DNA from: Moniliella sp. 'wahieum'
Taxonomy: Eukaryota; Basidiomycota; Moniliellomycetes; Moniliellales; Moniliellaceae
NCBI GenBank assembly: GCA_003971905.1
Contig: RSEE01000046.1
Location: forward strand, 248,001 to 312,000
Direction: 5' to 3'
DNA: 64,000 nt
Part shown: piece by piece, positions 36,195 through 47,294 of the stretch
Layout: each line of letters opens with the position of its first letter
Numbering within the stretch: the first letter of the stretch is position 1
Made by a program: the position numbers and the translations under genes
Notes under the pieces: generated by a model
Told to the model about the DNA's origin: nothing
Database searches by the model: none
What the model saw: only the letters and a program-made list of their open reading frames with translations

Positions 36195-36630
36195 TGCCAA
36201 CAAGGACGCCGTAGCGCCTTTCAGCCTACTGTGCCATATGCCGAGAGCGCAGTCTGGGCCCTAGGTTTTTTCTGCTTCTTTCTGGGTTTCCTGGGGCTTG
36301 GTACCGGCGCCTACTAACACCTGCGTTGGACCTGGCATGCCCACTCGTTGTTTTCCCTTTTTCTGCTGTTCCCGCGGTGCTGCCTGGGGCCCGCTCCATC
36401 GCTGGCGCTTGGTTAGGAAGGTGGCCGGCCCACGTTCTTGGTGTGCGCACATAGCACTGGACACTCGGTCCTCGATACATGTCCTCCTTCGTTTGTTTCC
36501 CCTGCGCTCGCATCTTGGGCGTGTGCTGCGCCTGGTGGGGGCTCTGCTGTGTGGAATAGCCAATGCGTATGTTGAGTCGTTTGTGAGGGGCTGAAAAGGA
36601 ATGGACGCTTGAGACGTAAGAATTGAGATT
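36195..36630. other. Spacer between two plus-strand genes
   Basis: No convincing gene. A basic minus-strand frame (36226-36651) has no recognisable domain and overlaps the expected promoter of the DYRK gene. Confidence 0.4.
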
Positions 36631-39600
36631 TGAGAGACGGGGCGGGGGCACGGGGGCAGTGGGGGGGGGGCGTAGGCGCAGAGACTAGGCCGAGGTTAGG
36701 CGGCGCTTCGTCCGAGGTGCGCCTGGACGCGCGACGGGCGACGGCGACGGCCAGGGGGCGGGCGGGGGTGGCGGCGGGTGGCGGCGGGCGGAGGCTGTGC
36801 GCCGCTTGGCTCTGCTCCGTCGCCCGCGTACATGCGTCCCGCCGCCATGCGCCCTCCCCACGCGCCCGCCACCCCGTCTCGCCCCCACTCGGCGCCCCGC
36901 TGCGCCTCCGCCCGGCCCTGCCCGCCCCCAGCCCCCCCCACCATCCCGCCTCCGACGTTAGCCTGCGTTTGTCCGACGCCGCCAGCGCCGAGCCTCGCGC
37001 CCCTGGGCGGGATGGGCTAGTGCAATCGGACGCACCCGGCCTGCTTAGCGCCATCCTCGAACACTCCCCTGCCCCACAGCAGGCCGCGCAGGACGACGAG
37101 GAGCAGGAGCAGGAACAGGAGCGGGAACAGAAGATGCTCCCTTTCTTGTCTCCTTCCAACAAGAGCGACCGCACCCGGACCTCTGTTCCTGCCCCCTCGG
37201 AAGGCGCGAGGACCAACAACATAGGCATCCCATCACCTCCCTCTTGTGCTGCCGCCGCTCCCCCCCTCCCCCACTCTCGCCCAGCGCAGCCGAGGCAATG
37301 GCCGTCCCAGCGTTCCCCCTGACCCATACGAAGCGTGTACCGGGCAGGACCAACTCGGTCGTCAAGCCTCATGTCGCTGGATCTTCGATCCACCCCCCCC
37401 CCCTCCATCAGCCGACGCAAGACAATGACAGGCACGCTGTCTTCTTCCACACGCGAAGCGGGCAGTGCGATGGAGGCCGGCAGCGAGCCAAGTGTGAGAG
37501 TCAAACGGCTGTCTCTGGTGGGTCGGCCACCTCCGGGCCACTTTGCCGCTTCGACGCGGGCCTCGAAGGCGGGGCGGTGGAGAGCCCCCCCACGTCAGCC
37601 GGCACGTCGGTTGGCGCGTCGGCCACGACGCGTGCCCAGGGCACGAAACCGGCGCTGCGCTCGACGCCTTCCACCCGCGCGCTCGGCGGTCAGGGTCAGG
37701 GAGTATAGGCTCTACCGAAGGAATCGGCTCGCCTAGGGTGGCCAGTAGTTCCAAGCCGGCTGGATCGATCGCCCATCCTGGGTTACCTCCAGTCGGTGCC
37801 AAAGCGTCGGCTCCAGGCGAGGGGTCCCTGATCCCGTCCCGCCCGCACCGCACACCCACCCTTCGTCCCTATCGGCCTCCAATACAGCGTCAATGGCCTC
37901 GGCCAAACCGGCGGCCGTCCATTCGGGCAAACTGCCTCGGCTGCGGACCAGCTTGGCTGCGCCCTCGTCTCTGGGCCAACTTACTTCCCTACCCCTAGCC
38001 GGCCCGCCACAGCCCCTTCCACATCCGCATTCGCATCCGCATCCGCACCCACAGGACCTGCCTTGGCTCCACGTTCCACCGCCCCCGCGTCCGCCTCCTC
38101 TTCCGCTCTCCCGGCTCCCATCCGCCGAACCAGTCCCATTCGCCTGTCTCGCTCCGTGTCATCGGGCCCCACTGCGTGGGTGGCAGTGTCGCGTCGGGCA
38201 CTAGCTTGACAAACGGCACAGGCCCTCCCCCTCCCCCCGCTCTAGCCCCTGGCTCTTCCTCGCCCCTGTCAACCCCATGATCCGATCCCGCATACCCACC
38301 CCACATACCACAACCACCACAACCACCACGACCACAACAACCGCCCCGAGTTTAGATCCTACCTCGCATGGGTCGGGTGCGGCAGCGGCGCTGAGCGTCC
38401 CAGGTCTCCTGTCCCAGTCTGGGTCTCAAGCCCAGTCTCAATTCCAGTCCAGTCCTTTGTTCCGTTGGCTGGATCCACTTCCCTCCCTCCCTCCCGATCC
38501 GAGGGATCGGAAGGATCGGAAGAATCAGAAGGATGGGAAGGATCAGAACGATCAGAAAGGTGGACCAAGCCGCATCCCTCTCAGCGTGTTCATGACCTGT
38601 CCCCTACGAGCTCTTCGGGCTCTCGCCACACCGACGTCCAGGCCCCTTCCCCCCCTTAATGTAGCTTTTACCGCAGCATCCGGATCTGGGTCGGGACCTC
38701 TGACAGCCGAGCTTGGCCCTGCCCAATCGGGTCTTACTTCTCCCACGTCTGTCCCACCGCGGCAGCGTGAGCAAGCTCGACCTACTGAGAAGGAATCTTC
38801 CTCCCCCCGTGCCCATCGTAATGCGCATCCGGTGGCGAACCAGGTCCCGTTCTCGTCTCGCACCAGTACATTGGACGCGGGGAAGGGGTTGACGCCCTTG
38901 GGTCTCTCACTTACTGGTTCTTGTTCCCCCTCATTCCGGAGCGCCACCCATGCAGGCACCACCCGCCGCACTCCCACGATCCCCATGCCAAACGAAGAAG
39001 AACGAACCCACCTTCATCGCCCCCTCCCAGCCTCCCAACTCCATCAAATCGCCCAAATCCCCCAACCTCCCTCGCATACCACGCCGTACGTCCGAATCGA
39101 TCCGAAAGAGAACGACGGTACGTACTCCTCCTCCTCTTTGTCTTTGTCTCGTCTTCCTCCCGTCCCTACCCCTACAAAGAAAGAAAGACTGAACCCGAAA
39201 GGACGCTAACGCGGCATGACATCTTTGGACCAGACGTTACCCGGACGGTCCCCTGGCAAGCCGGTGGCCGCACCGATGTTGCCCCCTCTGACAATGGCGC
39301 GGTTGCCTCTTCCCCCACGGCCATCCGTCTTTTCCCCAGCCCGCCACAGCGTGGTACGACCGGTTCCACAGGTACCGCCGGTGCCACCGGTTCTACGGAT
39401 ACGACGGTCCGGCGCGCCGGTTGGCTCATGCCAGTTCCTCGAGCTTGAACGCGCCTGTACCGTGTTCGCGGTGCAGGAGGAGGGAAGTGGTGGCGCGTCG
39501 CATACCGAGCCCGTTGGACGCCGACCTGCGTCGGGGTACCCCGTGATGTCGGGTGCGAGTGCCAACTCGGGTCGGGGGGGTATCTCAATTTGGTGTGCCG

Positions 39601-42012
39601 ATCGCGTCGGGGAGCGGGTCCAAGTACTCGGTAGGCAGTGGGGCGCGAGGACCGTCGCGCATTCCCCGCGCGATTGGGTCGTTGAAGTATGCGGAGCGGG
39701 AGCGGGAGCGAGAGCGAGAGCGGGAGAAGGCGAAAGAGAAGGAGACGGAGAAGGAGAAGGAGAAGGAGAAGGCGAAGGAGAGGGAGAAGGAGAAGGAACG
39801 AGGTGAGGAACACTTGGCCCCGCACAAACTCCCTAATGCGTCCCTCCGTTCCGTCCCTTCGCACCATACCCACGAGGAAAAACAGGAGGTGTTGTCTTCT
39901 ACAGCTGTACGTTTGTCTCGCGTACTAGAGCGACGATCAGAAGGTGAGCCCTCATCCGACGGATTGGGTCGCCCTTCTTCTACGCGCCCCCCTCTACCTG
40001 CGAATTCTCCAACAGTACGACCTTCTCTGCCCAGCTCCGCATCCGCTTCGTCCCTGTTAGTTTCGCCCAAGATCGAAACCGCATCCACCTCTGTCTCCAC
40101 CTCTGCAACCACCTCAAACCCCATTTTGTCTATCCTCAACGCCTATACAGCCGCCAAGACGCAAGCTGAGATTGATGGGGCGATGCGAAGGGCCAGGGGG
40201 CGGTCAGTCATCCCATCTGACATCCTCTGAGCGCTCCATTCTCCAGTCCCTCTTTGCTCGGGAGAAGGAAAGTCATGACGCTAACAAAGAAGCTAGCCAT
40301 GCAAGTGTTGCTACGGCGGCGGGGGTTGCGACCTCTGTATCCAGCACCTTAGACAGCGACTTTGGTCCGGCCAAGGGGAGCTCGACGGGTACTAGTACGG
40401 CGCCTGCGGCCGTGAGCCGAGTGGGTGGATCGTCCCGGGTACGTCGATTGTCCTTGGCTGGAGCTAGTGCAGTCCGTCTGCTTCTGCTGTGGCGGCGACG
40501 GCGCGGGAAGCGCATGCGCAGTTGGTGTCCTCAGGTCCGGGTTTGGCCTTACGCGGAAGCAGTCGTACCGGGGGCAGCAGTTCGACCACGCCCCCTCCTC
40601 CTTCGCAATGGACCGATGAACGCGCTGGGGACGAGGAGATGGCTAGTTTTGTCCGTCGGGCCGAAGCCAAGAAACGGAAAGCGGGTGCGTCGCAGGAAGA
40701 AATTGATGCGCTCCTTTTCCTCCTCTTCCCAGCGCACCTTGCCGTGCGCTATCGCGACGTCAAGCCGAGGTGAGTATGGCCCGCACTTGAACGACTTTGA
40801 GATTCGAGAAATGTACGACTACGAAGCGTTTTACTAGTGGTCAAAACGCGAGCAACAAGTACATCCCCTCGCTTGATCAACCCCAGTTTAATTACGGCTA
40901 CGACGACGATCGGGGGGACTACCGTGCAGTGTCCCATGACCACTTGGCGTATCGGTACGGGTGTTGATTTGTTGGGCCGCGGCTCGTTTGGCCAGGTGCT
41001 GCGGTGCAAGGACCACAAGACAGGGGAATGGGTGGCGATCAAGTTGATCCGCAACAAAAAGCGCTTCCACCACCAAGCGGTTGTGGAAGTGGATATTCTG
41101 CGTCGCCTGACCGAATGGGATCCGGACGACACGCACAACGTGATCAAGATGACCCACTCGTTTTACTTCCGAGACCATCTCTGCATCTCGACAGAGCTGC
41201 TCAACATTAACCTCTACGAGCTGATCAAGGCCAGTGGGTTTGCCGGCCTGAGTCTCCGTCTCGTTCGACGGATCACGACGCAAGTGCTCGCGTCGCTATG
41301 TCTGTTGCGCAAACACCGTGTCGTCCACTGCGATCTGAAGCCCGAGAACATCCTCCTCTGTCATCCAGCCAAGTCGGCAATTAAAGTGATCGACTTTGGC
41401 TCATCGTGTCGTGAGACGGAGCGAGTGTACACGTACATTCAATCCCGCTTTTACCGTTCGCCCGAGGTGATATTGGGGCTGAGCTACCACACTGCGATTG
41501 ATATGTGGAGTCTAGGGTGCATCGTTGCCGAACTCTACACGGGCTGCCCACTGTTCCCAGGTGAGAACGAGCAGGAACAACTGGCGTGTATCATGGAAGT
41601 ATTTGGGATTCCGGACAAGTACCTTATCGACCGCTCGTCGCGCAAAAAGTTCTTCTTTGACCCGGGGGCCAACCTCGACCGGTAAAGAGCAGCCGCAACC
41701 GTCCGACGGCCTGGTAGCAAGACCTTGGCCCAAGCCTTGCGCAGTACGCCCTCCCGTTCCAGCCAAGGACTAGGCACCCGCGGTCCTTCTCCGTCGAGCC
41801 CAGCGGCCGCCCATGCGCAAGAAGACCTGTTCATCGACTTTGTCTCGCGCTGCTTGCTTTGGGACCCGGACCGGAGGATGAAACCCGAACAGGCCATGCG
41901 TCATCCTTGGATCTTGGCGGGGCGCCGTCAAGCCTTGGTCGCCACCCCACCAGTGCCCACGTCTCCCCCGCTCGCCCGGCGATCGACAGCGGTGCGCACG
42001 GGGCTACCGTGA
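36630..42012 (+). CDS. Class II DYRK protein kinase (Pom1-like)
   Basis: Dual-specificity kinase that autophosphorylates its activation-loop tyrosine and then acts on Ser/Thr; fungal relatives such as Pom1 control polarity and cell size. The N-terminal ~1300 codons are disordered, with Ser/Pro/Thr-rich, poly-Thr and RE/KE repeats (39.7-39.8 kb). The DYRK box ([10 protein letters not shown], then HDHLAYRY) directly precedes the kinase domain. Seen in that domain are [19 protein letters not shown] with the ATP lysine, [18 protein letters not shown], the [17 protein letters not shown] activation loop and DMWSLGCI. After an insert come [20 protein letters not shown] and a stop at 42010-42012. One-base breaks lie at about 40.84, 40.95 and 41.7 kb. 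The start is uncertain, since coding is only convincing from about 36.95 kb. Confidence 0.88.
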
Positions 42013-43150
42013 AGACCAGAAAGCGTTAACCCCCCCCCCCCCCCCCTCAACTCACCTCTTTTCGATCCCTCCTCTCTCCCTTTTTGGACCCTTTGGAACC
42101 TTTGGTTTGGTCCCATGGGCCACCCACTGCTCGGGCCCACTGCATCCAGATCACGCAGTGGGCCTGCGACCCATCGAAACCCTCGATAATCCTCGAAAAA
42201 TCCTCAACCCGCCCGCCGCCTCCCCATGGACTCGCTCCCTCCCCACTCTCTCGTTCTCCCCTGCAATGTGGCCTGAGGCCTGCGGGCCGGATCATCCGAA
42301 CTGTGGATCGATTGGATCGGTACCCAATCCCAACTACAACCACCCCAGCCCAACCCCAACCCTCGTCTTGATATCCTCTCTTCCCTGTCCTTGTCCCCAA
42401 TGCTGTTCCATAGCCCTAGAGCACAATTCATTCGTTCCTTTGGTGGACCGTACGGTACAAACATGTCATGTTCATCGTAGACCTGATAGAGTTACCATTG
42501 ATAGTCGGACTGACAGCTACTACACCAGTGCTTTGTCGTGGTTGTGCCAACGCTCCGAGGCAGCATGGAGCATAGACTAGAAGGCAACTAGTAGTCATCG
42601 CTCATGATGGTCAATGATCCTCATATGCCGTTCTGCTCAGAGGAATACATTGCATTCCTTCGGCTACTAGATGGGGCAAAGGCGTGATCGAGCGGTCTAT
42701 GAACAATGAATATCTCGATAATCGATCGTCAGTAACTAGTATCGCATCTTGTTGGCCTACGACGACTCAGGGCCGTAGGCCCCATCTGCTTCTCATCTTC
42801 GTTGAACATTGATGCATAAGGCCCGGCGAGTGGTGGCCGGCATAGCCGTCTGAACGTTGAACGAAAGCTACTACCACAACCTTACCAGCTATGGTAGTCG
42901 ACCAACTTGCTCCATACCAAAACGCTACCTTACCCACTGCGAATCCGAGATGCACATCCTATCACAGTGACCTTCATCGTATCCACTCCAGGGTCGATGA
43001 GGGGACGCGGAGGCAGCCTGGTTCGATTGGGACTCCCTTGGCCCAGATACCTCTGCAGGGCATGTGAGCGTTTGGATAGATCAGCGTTTATACATTGGAA
43101 CGTCTCCAGGCAGTAGCCGTGTCCCACTCTGGTACTCCCATAGTCCGTCT
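42013..43150. other. Intergenic region with C17 tract
   Basis: 3' flank of the DYRK gene (+) and 3' flank of the ERI1 gene (-), a convergent pair. A run of 17 C lies at 42030-42046. No gene, tRNA or repeat family recognised. Confidence 0.5.
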
Positions 43151-44682
43151 TCATGACGGCTCGGGCGGATAAGGCCAGTCCACCTGACCGGGGCGCTTCA
43201 TCCACCAATACGGTGTATTGCCAAAGGAGCTGTGGTTCGTGTTAGCCTTGAGCACCACCTCGGCCTTAGCAGGGCTGGTATGCAAAAGAGATACAGGAGG
43301 CAGCGCAGGTTCAGCTCGGACTGTCGTGGCCTCTGACGAACTTGGCGCTGCGAGGTAGAGCTGGTAGTCGCCTCGGAGGGGACAGCGGGGTGAGATGGGT
43401 ATTCTCCAACTCCAAAGCCAGGTCCACGGTCGTATCCCGGGCAGCGTGGGAATGGCAAGCATTAGGTGTGTTCCCATCTAGGCGTCTACCCTGTGCGCCT
43501 CCATCCCGGACACGACGGGCCATCTCGACCAGGATACGAACAATGTTTTCCGTGTCGCACATGCCCGAATGCGGACGGCCTTCGAACTCCATGCCCAGGT
43601 GGCGTAGAATACCCGAAATGGTCAGATCCTTGTGAGAGTAGTGCGACTCTTTCTTTTCTTCAGCCAAGAGGCTCAGCTGACAGAAGGCTTTGCGAATGTC
43701 GAGCAACGGACCTCGGAGCCAGAGAGGAGGTAAGCCTCGCGCGCCCGGGGACCAAATCCAGGAAGCAAGCTCAATGCCTCGGCAGCGATCCAACATTGTT
43801 TTGGTACAAAGCTTGCGAGGTCCTCCGCTCCATGGGTGGCCCAGCACACGCCTTCGGCCAAGCGGTACTTGTCCGGCGCGTCATGTCGAGATCGCTGTTC
43901 CAGCAAGCCGAGCTGGTTGAGCCAGTTGAACAACCCCCATACGACAGCAGGCCATTCGGGCGCTTGATCAATCACTGCCTGTTCCACCCCGGTCAATTGT
44001 TTGCAGAACTGGCTCAATTGCGGTCTCCACACGGGCTTGACAAAGCGGTGAAAACGAGCTACCTCCTCGTACTCGCGCGTCTGTCGTTGCCACTGCAACA
44101 CCACGACGGGGAACTCAATGACTGCGAAAAGCACAGATCAGTACGCCCGACAAAGGGGGGGGGGGGGGGGGGGGGGGGGTCACGTACTCTCATTTGGGTA
44201 GTCAAAGCCAGGTAAGGTTTGCTTGAAGAGCTTGGCGTTCCGCACATCGGGCGGAGGCGGGTGGCGCGTGCGCTCACAGGTCGCTTCAATGTCCGCAACG
44301 AGAAAGGTGTGGACGGTGGGAGTCCAAGGGCGCTGCTTGAACTTGAGGGAAAAGGGAGAGCGAGCAGACGCAGCGTCCGCGTCTGGATCCGTGTCTGCGC
44401 CCGCTTCGGACGAGGGGTTGGGGGCAGCGCGCCGAGCCTTGCGCAGGCGCTGCCGCAGCGTGTCCTTGTTGCCAGACGGACTGTAGCCCAGCTGTCAGCG
44501 ACGCCCGCAGGCTCTGGACGGGGGCATCGACGGCAGTGGGCCAGGCTCGGGCGGGGGGGGCACGCCAAGAGGAGAAGGGGCAGGGCGCGAGGGGCGCTGG
44601 GCGGCTGGCGGGGTGCAGTGGAGGTGGTGGGGGCGGTGCTTAAACGGGCGGCAGTGCGTGATAAGATCGTGGCGCACCGCAT
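43151..44682 (-). CDS. ERI1: ERI1-type 3'-5' exoribonuclease with SAP domain
   Basis: DEDDh nuclease that trims histone-mRNA or 5.8S rRNA ends and can degrade small RNAs. A SAP motif near the N-terminus (LGYSPSGNKDTLRQRLRKA, about 44.5 kb) suits nucleic-acid binding. The exonuclease begins FLVADIEATCERT (first acidic pair). After KLFKQTLPGFDYPNE a 66-bp intron (44122-44187) is followed by IEFPVVVL. Later FHRFVKPVWRPQLSQFCKQL, WATHGAEDL, ISGILRHLGMEFEGRPHSG (catalytic His) and CDTENIVRILVEMARR (last Asp) are present. The intron carries an unbroken run of 25 C on the sense strand. Frame breaks occur near 44.50, 44.37, 43.95, 43.72 and 43.45 kb. The ATG at 44682 gives an Arg/Ser-rich N-terminus that could be mitochondrial. 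The C-terminal tail past the nuclease is unassigned. Confidence 0.87.
44122..44187 (-). other. Intron of the ERI1 gene containing a 25-base C tract
   Basis: Donor GTACGTGA, acceptor TTTTCGCAG. The run of G at 44155-44179 (C on the sense strand) makes up over a third of the intron. The splice restores the conserved PNE-IIEFPV sequence of the family, which fixes both borders. Confidence 0.85.
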
Positions 44683-44834
44683 CACCCCTCTGTCGGCCGC
44701 GGCAGCACGTGCTGACATAACCACCCGCAACCCTACTGCCATCGGTTGTGGTGGTGCTGCGCAGCCGCCCAACCGAGGCCTGCAAAAACTACGGCGCCGG
44801 CAGCTATCGAGGACAAGCACCCAGAGACACACTA

Positions 44835-45452
<618 letters not shown>

Positions 45453-45596
45453 CTAGTACGGGTCGCTTCCTCAAAGGTGGCAAGGAACCACAACGGTAAC
45501 GCAGGCCGGAGCGTCTTTTTATCTGGACGGCTGTTTAGCGGGAGGAAAATCGCAAAACGAGCAGATACAGGCCAGGTGGCCAAAGGGGTGCGGCAC

Positions 45597-45622
45597 TAAC
45601 CCTATTAATTTCGCAAGGGTTA
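45597..45622. promoter_or_regulatory. Inverted telobox pair in a shared ribosomal-gene promoter
   Basis: TAACCCT at 45597-45603 and AGGGTTA at 45616-45622 form a perfect 7-bp inverted repeat with a 12-bp spacer. The pair sits between the ATGs of the divergent S27a (45359) and RPP0 (45923) genes. Tbf1-type Myb factors bind this motif in ribosomal promoters of many fungi. The symmetric layout would suit bidirectional control. Role inferred, motif seen. Confidence 0.55.
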
Positions 45623-45922
45623 CGAGCGCTCGAGACACTCCCCTAGCGCCTGGTGGGCGTGACTGGCTCTGCTGCCGGGAACGTTGCTATTTGTCAAGTT
45701 GGCGCGGCTCCGGCTTAGCTCTCCACCCCCACCTCGTCCAAAGAGCCTGTAAGTATCTCTTCCTTGTGTCGATATCGCTACGCTTTGTTGGCGTGCCTGC
45801 CAACAGTCATCCTTGCTGGTCCTGACATCGTGTCGATCTGTGTGTAAAGGTCCCCTGATTCTCCGAAGTCATCGGTGGCTCTTTCCCTCTCACTTAACCT
45901 TTCGTCTATTCCCAACACAAAA

Positions 45923-46854
45923 ATGGGCGCTACTCGTGCCAGAAGGAAGCTTGGTTTGCCAAGCTCAACGAGCTGCTCGAGGCTTACAACTCGATCTTTT
46001 GTCAACGTCGACAATGTCGGCTCGCAGCAGATGCACCAGATCCGTGCTGCTCTCCGTGCAAGGCTGTTGTCCTGATGGGCAAGAACACCATGGCTCGCCG
46101 TGCCATCCGCCAGATCGTTGGCGAGAAGCAGCAGAGAAGATCCTGCCTGCTGTCCGTGGCAACATTGGCTTTGTCTTCACCAACGACGACCTGAAGGAGG
46201 TTCGTGACCTGATCCTCGAGAACCGTGTTGCCGCCCCCGCTCGTGCTGGTGCCTACGCCCCCCGCCGACGTGATTGTCAAGGCTGGCAACACTGGCATGG
46301 AGCCCGGTAAGACCTCGTTCTTCCAGGCCCTCAACATCCCCACCAAGATTGCCCGTGGTACCATTGAGATTGTGTCGGACGTCCGTGTGGTGGAGGGTGG
46401 CACTCGTGTCGGCACTTCGGAGGCGACGCTGCTCAACATGCTCAACATCTCTCCCTTCACCTACGGTATGAGCGTCACCTCGATCTACGACAACGGCAAC
46501 GTGTTTGACAACTCGGTGCTCGACGTTAAGGAGGAGGACCTCGTTGCCTCGTTCCTGGCCGGTGTGCGCCAGATTGCTTCCATCTCGCTGGCGATCAACT
46601 ACCCCACCATTGTCTCGGTCACCCACTCGCTGGTTAACACCTACAAGGACCTCATCGCCATTGCCTTGGCGACCGACATTGACTTTGAGGGTGCCGCCCA
46701 GGCTAAGGAGTACCTTGCCAACCCCGAGGCGTTCGCCGTTGCTGCTGCCCCCGTGGCTGCCGCTGGCGGTGCTGCCGAGGCGGCCCCTGCCGAGGAGAAG
46801 AAGGAGGAGGAGGAGGAGTCCGACGATGACATGGGCTTTGGTCTCTTCGACTAA
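45923..46854 (+). CDS. RPP0: 60S acidic ribosomal protein P0 (uL10)
   Basis: Forms the base of the ribosomal stalk that binds P1/P2 and stimulates translation GTPases. Residues read [47 protein letters not shown] and [11 protein letters not shown], then a clean frame from about 46270. This holds [36 protein letters not shown] and the Ala-rich hinge, ending in the invariant stalk tail [11 protein letters not shown]. Five single-base indels fall within the first 350 bases (near 45.94, 46.00, 46.06, 46.13 and 46.26 kb), while the last 550 bases have none. The ATG at 45923 follows ACACAAAA and gives the family N-terminus. It is head-to-head with the S27a gene. Confidence 0.95.
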
Positions 46855-46859
46855 GCAGA

Positions 46860-47290
46860 GACTCGTCTTTACTCTTTCCCCCCCTCTCCTTCCCTGTAGC
46901 CGGCTTGTTCTGTCTGCATTTCTGCACTCGCCCCCGTCTGGTGCGGAATTTCCATCAAAACGCTTCCCGGAGCCCGTGCGGGCTACCGATGAGCACTTCC
47001 CCTTTCATGTGCTGCTGTTGGGTACCCTAGTTGCTCCCCCTATAGTCTCCTATGTTATGTAGCTTGCTGGCGACACGACATAAAAATGGTGGCCAAGCGC
47101 GTGACATGGAAACAAGCATCGTCAGGCCTCAGGCCCCGTAAATGGAAGCCAGGGTGTTGGGAGGTAGCGAGGGGAAGCATTACTAACACTTGGGGAAAGG
47201 GTGGAGGAAATCTAACACGTGAGAAAGGGAGCGGAGAACGGGAGGTCGTAGTCATATACGGGCCGGTAGGAGTGACCGTGGCACTCACCT
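46860..47290. other. Convergent intergenic region
   Basis: 3' flanks of RPP0 (+) and of the transporter gene (-). Nothing further recognised. Confidence 0.5.
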
Positions 47291-47294
47291 CATT

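Noticed and set aside
36413-37504. 363-codon minus-strand frame
   Set aside because: Antisense shadow of the plus-strand DYRK N-terminal region; Ser/Cys/Arg runs mirror Glu/Gln codons on the other strand.
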